Origin: DAOTXN01 sp034435435
Lineage (GTDB): Bacteria > Chloroflexota > Anaerolineae > S140-20
Direction: 5' to 3'
DNA length: 64,000 nt
NCBI GenBank assembly: GCA_034435435.1
Contig: DAOTXN010000108.1
Coordinates: 1 to 64,000, forward strand
A model generated the notes under the pieces. The model saw only the letters and a list, made by a program, of their open reading frames with translations, ran no database searches and was not told the DNA's origin. The position numbers were made by a program, and so were the translations under genes. Below, in pieces: positions 59,426 to 64,000 of the stretch (the first letter of the stretch is position 1; every line of letters begins with the position of its first letter).

Positions 59426-60571
59426 TTACAGCCCCAGCCACTTGGCGATAATCACGCGCTGAATATCTGACGTGCCCGAGTAAATCGTCCCGCCGATGGC
59501 GTCGCGCAGCTCGCGCTCGACTTCAAACTCGCTCATGTAACCGTAGCCGCCGCGAATGCGAATGGCGTCCATGCTCGAATCCACGAAGCATTCGCTCAGG
59601 TACAGCTTGGCGATGGCGGCTTCCATCACGGCCGGCTTGCCCATCTTTTTGAGCCAGGCCACCTTGTACAGGATCAACCGGGCCGTTTCCAGGCGCACCT
59701 TCATCTCGGCGATGCGATTGGACACGGCCTGGAATTTGGCGATGGGTTGGCCGAACTGCCGGCGCTCGCGGACATAGCGCACCGACTCTTCCAGCAGGCG
59801 GTCCATCGCGCCCACGTGGGTGGCCAGGATGCAGGCCCGTTCCCATTCCATTGAGCTATTAAAAAGCGTGCTGCCGATGCCTTCCGGGCCGATGCGGTTT
59901 TCTTCCGGCACGAAGCAGTCTTCCAGGACTACCTCGCCCATAGGCGCGGTGCGCAGACCCATCTTGTCCAGGTCGCGGCTCACGTGCAACCCCGGCGCGC
60001 CCTTTTCGACCAAAAAGGCGCTGACCCCACCGATGCCCCGGCTCGGGTCCACGGTGGCGAAAATGACGAACAGGTCGGCCATGGGCGCGCTGGTGATGAA
60101 CATCTTGGTTCCGTTGAGCGCGTACCCGCCGTCGCGCCGCTCGGCGCGCGTGCGCAGGCTGTAGGCGTCGGAGCCGGAGTCGGGTTCGGTCATACCGTGG
60201 GCGCCAATGATCTCGCCGCGCACCAGACGAGGCAGGTATTTTTTCTTCTGCTCTGGGCTGCCAAAGGCCAGAATGGGATGCTGTACGCTCCACATCTGGG
60301 CGTTCAGGGCAAAGCTCAGGCCGTTGTCGCGGCAACCGTAGCCCAGCCCTTCCATGGTCAGCATGGTCGTCAGGATGTCGGCGCCGGCGCCGCCGTACTC
60401 TTCGGGAATCGGCAAGCCCAGGATGCCAAAGTCGGCGCATTTGTTCCAGTTTTCCCGAGGGAATTCGGCTTGCCGGTCCCGCTCGATCAGAGCGTCGTTC
60501 AGCTCTTTTTGGGCAAACTTGACCACCGCGTTTTTAAAGTCGAGCTGTTCTTGTGTCCACGAAAAGTCCAT
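59426..60571 (-). CDS. Acyl-CoA-dehydrogenase-family protein, predicted prolyl-carrier dehydrogenase (PltE/RedW-like)
   Basis: A 381-residue ACAD flavoprotein. MTEPDSGSDAYSLRTRAERR, FITSAPMADLFVIFAT and ERRQFGQPIAKFQAVSNRIA are standard FAD-binding regions. The normal base of MCAD-type enzymes (IYEGT) is Ser365 (TIYSGT). A glutamate sits at the isovaleryl-CoA-dehydrogenase position: E244 in FNSSMEWERACILA, the same place where I recall PltE-type prolyl-thioester oxidases having SSMxWERAC. With the prolyl ligase and carrier this predicts oxidation of prolyl-S-carrier to pyrrolyl-2-carboxyl-S-carrier. AGGGAG precedes the ATG. A fatty-acid role is possible but less likely. Confidence 0.82.
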   Translation of the reverse strand: MDFSWTQEQLDFKNAVVKFAQKELNDALIERDRQAEFPRENWNKCADFGILGLPIPEEYGGAGADILTTMLTMEGLGYGCRDNGLSFALNAQMWSVQHPILAFGSPEQKKKYLPRLVRGEIIGAHGMTEPDSGSDAYSLRTRAERRDGGYALNGTKMFITSAPMADLFVIFATVDPSRGIGGVSAFLVEKGAPGLHVSRDLDKMGLRTAPMGEVVLEDCFVPEENRIGPEGIGSTLFNSSMEWERACILATHVGAMDRLLEESVRYVRERRQFGQPIAKFQAVSNRIAEMKVRLETARLILYKVAWLKKMGKPAVMEAAIAKLYLSECFVDSSMDAIRIRGGYGYMSEFEVERELRDAIGGTIYSGTSDIQRVIIAKWLGL

Positions 60572-60592
60572 TTGGCAACGTTTCTCCCTGGT

Positions 60593-60805
60593 TCACGAAA
60601 AGGTAATGACGGCATAATCGGGCCAGCCGTTCTTGAAAATGACCTCGATCGTCCCTTTGCGATCCTGAAACTTTTTTAACAAACGACCCGTAAAGGCAAT
60701 TTCGTCTTCGTTGGGCAACGCTCGCTCGGTGACGCTGGTGCTTTCCAGCACCGTGCTGCCCTCGCCGAAAGAAAAAATCTTGCGCCCGTATTTGATCTGC
60801 TGCAT
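60593..60805 (-). CDS. Small protein of unknown function upstream of the dehydrogenase gene
   Basis: A 70-residue protein (MQQIKYGRKIFSFGEGSTVL; end WPDYAVITFS), mixed alpha/beta in appearance, no signal peptide or membrane helix. It ends 22 bases before the dehydrogenase start and is co-directional, so it heads this operon. GAAGAGCG precedes the ATG at 60805; an upstream ATG is also possible. I do not recognise a family. Confidence 0.55.
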   Translation of the reverse strand: MQQIKYGRKIFSFGEGSTVLESTSVTERALPNEDEIAFTGRLLKKFQDRKGTIEVIFKNGWPDYAVITFS

Positions 60806-60828
60806 CGCTCTTCCCTGACAAACAAAAT

Positions 60829-60861
60829 TTTGCATCGCGTGGAGCTCACTTTTGATGCAAA
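60829..60861 (-). promoter_or_regulatory. Inverted repeat in the leader of the dehydrogenase operon
   Basis: TTTGCATC (60829-60836) and GATGCAAA (60854-60861), 17 bases apart, just before the small-protein gene. It could be an operator or an RNA hairpin. Confidence 0.35.
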
Positions 60862-60951
60862 GCTCTTTTATTGCGCTGTGTTCAAAAAAGGGACGTTTTC
60901 CCCCAGGTCGCGGAAATCAAAATAAGATTATTTCGGTCTTAATTATCGTCT

Positions 60952-60957
60952 ATTCTA
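60952..60957 (-). promoter_or_regulatory. Candidate -10 box of the dehydrogenase operon
   Basis: TAGAAT on the minus strand about 145 bases before the small-protein start. The -35 at the right distance is poor, so an activator may be needed. The surrounding 60836-61040 region is AT-rich and holds no gene. Confidence 0.35.
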
Positions 60958-61040
60958 CCACAGAACGGCGATAATGTGTGTTAGCAAGCAGTTAAAAAAC
61001 GGGGGTAATTTGTTAGAAATAATAAGAATTGCGAGGGATC

Positions 61041-61940
61041 TCAGGTTGTCAAGATCACAACCACACCCAACAAGGCCACGAGCGTCCCTACGACGGCGCG
61101 GACGCTGATCTGTTCACGAAAAATTCGCCCTTCGAGTGGAATCAGGACGATGGGACTGAGAGCCATCAGGGTCGAGGCGATGCCCACGTGGGCCTGCTGC
61201 ACTGCCACCATCGAGAGCCACACACCCAGAAAGGGCCCGGTCAACGAGCCGCCAATGACAAACAGTCTGGCCCGCCGATCATGCAGGGCAAGCCAGGTGG
61301 CGCCGACTTGTCTTTGGAGCAAGGCCAACAGCCAGATGCCGGTCGCCGCCGCTGACATGCGGATCAACGTGGCAGAGAGGGGAGGAAAATCGCCTTGCAA
61401 CCCCTGCTTGGACATCACCAGCCCTAACGCTTGGCCCAGCGCCCCGCCCAGGCCCAGCAGCACCCCCCACGCGTATTGGCGTCGGTTTAGCGCCGGCGCG
61501 CTGAGAGATTGGCCCGCCCTGCGTTCTGCGACCACCCACGCCACACTGCCTACGGCCAAGAGCATGGCCGCAAGTTCTAACCCTTGCAGCGCTTCGCCCA
61601 GATAGGCCCAGGCCAGCCCCGCGCTGATGACGGGCGCCAGCGTCATGAGCAGCATGGCCCGGCGCGGGCCGATGAGCACAAAGGATTGGAACAGGCTGGC
61701 GTCGCCTAGAACCAGCCCGACGATTCCCGACAATCCTAGCCAGACCCAGCGATACGGCTCTGCGTGAACGGGCCAGGGGCTGCCCTGGAGCAGCCAGTGG
61801 AGCAGGCACAGGTACACAACGGCCAGCAGCAGGCGCGACCGGTTGACCACTGGAGAGCCTACCAGCCGTCCGGCCATCGTGAATTGGATGGACGTCAATG
61901 CCCACATGAAAGAAGTGGTCAGTGCAGCGATTTCGCCCAT
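61041..61940 (-). CDS. EamA/DMT-family transporter
   Basis: A 299-residue ten-helix transporter: ALTTSFMWALTSIQFTMAGR, two EamA repeats (about 1-140 and 150-295), the second ending IVLIPLEGRIFREQISVRAV. Such proteins export amino acids, nucleotide sugars or metabolites. It diverges from the S9 peptidase gene, with 106 bases between starts. The adjacent dehydrogenase operon makes export of a product or precursor conceivable, but evidence is positional only. Confidence 0.85.
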   Translation of the reverse strand: MGEIAALTTSFMWALTSIQFTMAGRLVGSPVVNRSRLLLAVVYLCLLHWLLQGSPWPVHAEPYRWVWLGLSGIVGLVLGDASLFQSFVLIGPRRAMLLMTLAPVISAGLAWAYLGEALQGLELAAMLLAVGSVAWVVAERRAGQSLSAPALNRRQYAWGVLLGLGGALGQALGLVMSKQGLQGDFPPLSATLIRMSAAATGIWLLALLQRQVGATWLALHDRRARLFVIGGSLTGPFLGVWLSMVAVQQAHVGIASTLMALSPIVLIPLEGRIFREQISVRAVVGTLVALLGVVVILTT

Positions 61941-61956
61941 AAAACGCCTGCGCGAG

Positions 61957-61986
61957 TTGTCGGTTTGTGCTGGCTTGTGTTATACT
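61957..61986 (+). promoter_or_regulatory. Promoter of the S9 peptidase gene
   Basis: TTGTCG (61957-61962) and TATACT (61981-61986) are 18 bases apart. The leader is about 55 bases, with AAGGAG before the ATG at 62047. Confidence 0.45.
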
Positions 61987-62046
61987 GAGCGGCACATAGC
62001 GGCCCAGTGTAACAAAAATGTACATTCCAGGCAAGGAGCAAACAAG

Positions 62047-63891
62047 ATGACTCACACGGAGTTTATTCGACAATTGCTCACCCTCCCCACCGTCTATGCC
62101 CCACGACTTTCGCCCGACCGGCGTTGGGTGGCGTTCGAGTGGTATCGCGTACACGAAAACATTGATGTGTTCGCCGCGCCGGTAGACGGCAGCCGGCCAC
62201 CCATCGCGCTAACCCACACCCCAGAACTGACGCGGTTGGAGAGCTGGTCGCCCGATTCCGGCTCGGTCATCGTGGGTCAAGACCGGGGCGGCAACGAGCG
62301 CACGCAACTCTTGCGCGTATTCCTCGACCGGCCCCTGGAAATGGTCCCGCTCACCGAAGCGGATCCACCCTATTTTATCCGGGGCGGCGACCTGCACCCC
62401 AACGGTCGCTGGCTGGTCTACGGCGCAAACTATGATTTTGAAAAGCAGCGCGAAATCGAGCCGACCTGGATCTATCGTCACGACCTGGAGACAGGCGAAC
62501 GCCTGCCCCTGGCCCGTCCCGAAAAGGGCGCGTGGGTCATCCCGCAATTGAACTGCGCCGGCACGCACGTGCTGTACACGCGCAAGGACCGCCACCCGGC
62601 CGGCAAACAGGTATGGCTGGTGGACATCCAAGGGCGCGAAGACCGCGAGCTGGTGAACGTCGGCGGCGCCCACAAGGTCGAGGCCCACTGGCTGTCCGAC
62701 GGGCGGCGCATCGCGCTGTTTGCCGAATCCACCACCGGGCAACCGCAAGCGCACATCAGCGTCGGGATTTACGACCTGCAAACCGACGCGCTGACCTGGG
62801 TGTTAGACGATCCCACGCGCCAGATCGAGTCGCCGGAAATTCTGCCGGTCTGCGCCGACCCGGTGTTATTGGAGGTGCGCGACGCCCGGCCCCGGGCCTC
62901 TGTGTTGAGTCTGGAGAGCGGCGTCGAGACTCCCTTCCCCGCCCTTCAGGGCAATCTGACGCCCGTCGGCCAGTTGGAGGACGGCGACTGGGTGGCGCTG
63001 CACTACAGCGCGACGCAACCCAGCGACCTGGTGCGTTTCCGCTGGGCCGATGGCGCGCTCGCCGGCATGGTCTCTCTGACCGGCGTGTGGTCACGCACGG
63101 CCCTCAGCCCCGACCAGTTGACCCCCGCCGAGGATTTTCGCTGGCGCTCGACCGACGGGCTAGAGATCCAGGGCTGGCTGTATCGCGCCAAAACTCCGTC
63201 CGAGCGGGCTATCCTCTACGTGCACGGCGGGCCGACCTGGCACAGCGAGGACAAGCTGAATCCGCAAATTCAATACCTGGTCTCGCGAGGTTTCAACGTG
63301 CTCGACCCCAATTATCGGGGTAGCACCGGGTTTGGATTGGCGTTCCGCGAGGCCATCAAAGCTCACGGCTGGGGCGGGCGCGAGCAGGACGACATCGTGG
63401 CCGGGGCGCGGGCGCTCGTCGCCGCCGGGCTGGCCGCGCCGGGCAAAATCGGCATCACCGGCACGTCTTACGGCGGTTACAGCGCCTGGTATGCCATCAC
63501 CCACCAGCCGGGCGACGTGTTCGCCGCCGCGGCCCCGATATGTGGCATGACCGACCTGGTGGTGGATTACGAGACCACGCGCCCCGACCTGCGTCCGCTC
63601 AGCGAGGAGATGCTGGGAGGCCGCCCGGATCAGGTCCCCGAACGCTACCGCGAGCGCTCGCCCATCCACTTTGTGCAGGACATCCAGGGGAGCTTGCTCA
63701 TCGTGCAGGGCGCGCAGGACCCCAACGTCACTCCGGCCAACGCGCGCGAGGTGGTGGAGCGCCTGCAGGCGGCGGGCGCGGAATATCAGTTGTTGGTGTT
63801 TGACGACGAAGGCCATGGGATCGTCCGGCCCGAAAACCAGGCCCGGCTGTACACCGCCCTGGCCGACTTTTTCGAGGGGGCTTTCAGGTAG
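62047..63891 (+). CDS. S9-family prolyl oligopeptidase/acylaminoacyl peptidase
   Basis: A 614-residue cytoplasmic serine peptidase. A beta-propeller half (repeated LSPDRRWVAFEWYR, WSPDSGSVIVGQ, LHPNGRWLVYGANY) gates a C-terminal alpha/beta hydrolase (about 370-614). Catalytic triad: Ser in GITGTSYGGYSAWY, Asp in IVQGAQDPNVTPAN and His in DDEGHGIV; the oxyanion hole is HGGPTW. It cleaves short or N-acylated peptides. The ATG at 62047 follows AAGGAG; the longer frame overlaps the divergent gene and is rejected. The M20-like gene starts directly after its stop. Confidence 0.93.
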   Translation: MTHTEFIRQLLTLPTVYAPRLSPDRRWVAFEWYRVHENIDVFAAPVDGSRPPIALTHTPELTRLESWSPDSGSVIVGQDRGGNERTQLLRVFLDRPLEMVPLTEADPPYFIRGGDLHPNGRWLVYGANYDFEKQREIEPTWIYRHDLETGERLPLARPEKGAWVIPQLNCAGTHVLYTRKDRHPAGKQVWLVDIQGREDRELVNVGGAHKVEAHWLSDGRRIALFAESTTGQPQAHISVGIYDLQTDALTWVLDDPTRQIESPEILPVCADPVLLEVRDARPRASVLSLESGVETPFPALQGNLTPVGQLEDGDWVALHYSATQPSDLVRFRWADGALAGMVSLTGVWSRTALSPDQLTPAEDFRWRSTDGLEIQGWLYRAKTPSERAILYVHGGPTWHSEDKLNPQIQYLVSRGFNVLDPNYRGSTGFGLAFREAIKAHGWGGREQDDIVAGARALVAAGLAAPGKIGITGTSYGGYSAWYAITHQPGDVFAAAAPICGMTDLVVDYETTRPDLRPLSEEMLGGRPDQVPERYRERSPIHFVQDIQGSLLIVQGAQDPNVTPANAREVVERLQAAGAEYQLLVFDDEGHGIVRPENQARLYTALADFFEGAFR

Positions 63892-64000
63892 ATGGATCGT
63901 TTACGTCGCTATTTTGTTACGCAAACCGACGACATGGTCGCGGCGTTGCGCCGATTGGTCGAGATCGAATCGCCGTCGCGGGACAAAGCGGCAGTAGACG
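63892..64000 (+). CDS. M20-family metallopeptidase, 5' part
   Basis: An ATG immediately after the S9 stop starts MDRLRRYFVTQTDDMVAALR, then RLVEIESPSRDKAAVD, and runs off the window at residue 36. The LxxLVEIESPSxDK pattern is the conserved start of M20 carboxypeptidase/deacylase proteins. With the S9 peptidase it would form a peptide-use operon. The metal ligands are beyond the edge, so this is a family-level call. Confidence 0.65.
   Translation, partial: MDRLRRYFVTQTDDMVAALRRLVEIESPSRDKAAVD

Noticed and set aside
59426..60571. Fatty-acid beta-oxidation acyl-CoA dehydrogenase
   Set aside because: No thiolase, hydratase or ETF genes nearby, the MCAD base is Ser, and the context is a prolyl ligase with a carrier protein.
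1..64000. CRISPR arrays, tRNA or rRNA genes, prophage, complete insertion sequences
   Set aside because: No regular spaced repeats, cloverleaf-like segments, phage genes or transposases were found by eye; only MITE-like elements are present.

Overview
The window is GC-rich bacterial chromosomal DNA and most resembles a Chloroflexota (Anaerolineae/Caldilineae-like) genome. This rests on the mix of families: GAF-rich sensor kinases, GT87/YfhO/GT39-type membrane proteins, a DUF6391 protein beside a class E-like sortase, VIT/VWA and CAP surface proteins with C-terminal anchors, Lgt and lipoproteins, and no rRNA, tRNA or phage genes. It is an inference from family content, not a phylogenetic placement.

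Regions 1-30963. The left edge holds a broken RHS tip with a possible immunity gene, then holA. Next come an ABC importer (binding protein, fused double permease, a 53-residue coupled ORF, ATPase) behind a 5' region that could fold as a long-range stem, and a two-component set (four-GAF kinase, receiver-only regulator, and a receiver fused to a death-like effector-associated domain). The rest is housekeeping and envelope genes: polytopic glycosyltransferases, Nudix, two GDPDs, GT2, YtxH, a beta-propeller lipoprotein, a VIT-VWA protein, YfhO, a nucleotidyltransferase-like protein, DUF6391, sortase, Lgt, a TlpA-like thioredoxin, a CAP protein and a secreted TIM-barrel-like protein.

Regions 31110-49005 (all minus strand) form an exopolysaccharide/envelope glycan cluster: membrane-fusion lipoprotein, NAD-sugar epimerase, initiating sugar transferase, DegT aminotransferase, GT4, Wzx-like flippase, lipoprotein, Wzz plus BY-kinase-like ATPase with a degenerate P-loop, O-antigen-ligase-like protein, double sulfatase-like protein, WbqC, two LPLAT-type acyltransferases and a polysaccharide deacetylase.

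Regions 49120-60805 (same strand) are the most interesting part. They hold a free carrier protein, a sulfotransferase, three consecutive flavin-dependent halogenase-like genes, a stand-alone adenylation enzyme whose ten specificity residues read DLFYLALVCK (close to the code I recall for the prolyl-AMP ligases of pyrrole biosynthesis), and an acyl-CoA-dehydrogenase-like protein with the IVD/PltE-position glutamate. Together these are the parts needed to activate proline, load it on a carrier, oxidise it to pyrrolyl-2-carboxyl thioester and halogenate it. No NRPS or PKS module is visible. The carrier gene instead adjoins an LPLAT acyltransferase and the glycan cluster, so I propose that a halogenated pyrrolyl (or related) group is put on an envelope lipid or glycan. 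NrtS-like and paired CPA2 antiporter genes sit in the same strand block.

The right edge has an EamA transporter, an S9 peptidase and the start of an M20-like peptidase. Intergenic DNA is rich in palindromes: a three-copy MITE-like element with CTAG-ended inverted repeats, a GTAGGGC/GCCCTAC hairpin family and other dispersed inverted repeats. Several genes have a TATAAT-like box 6-11 bases before the start codon, suggesting leaderless transcripts.
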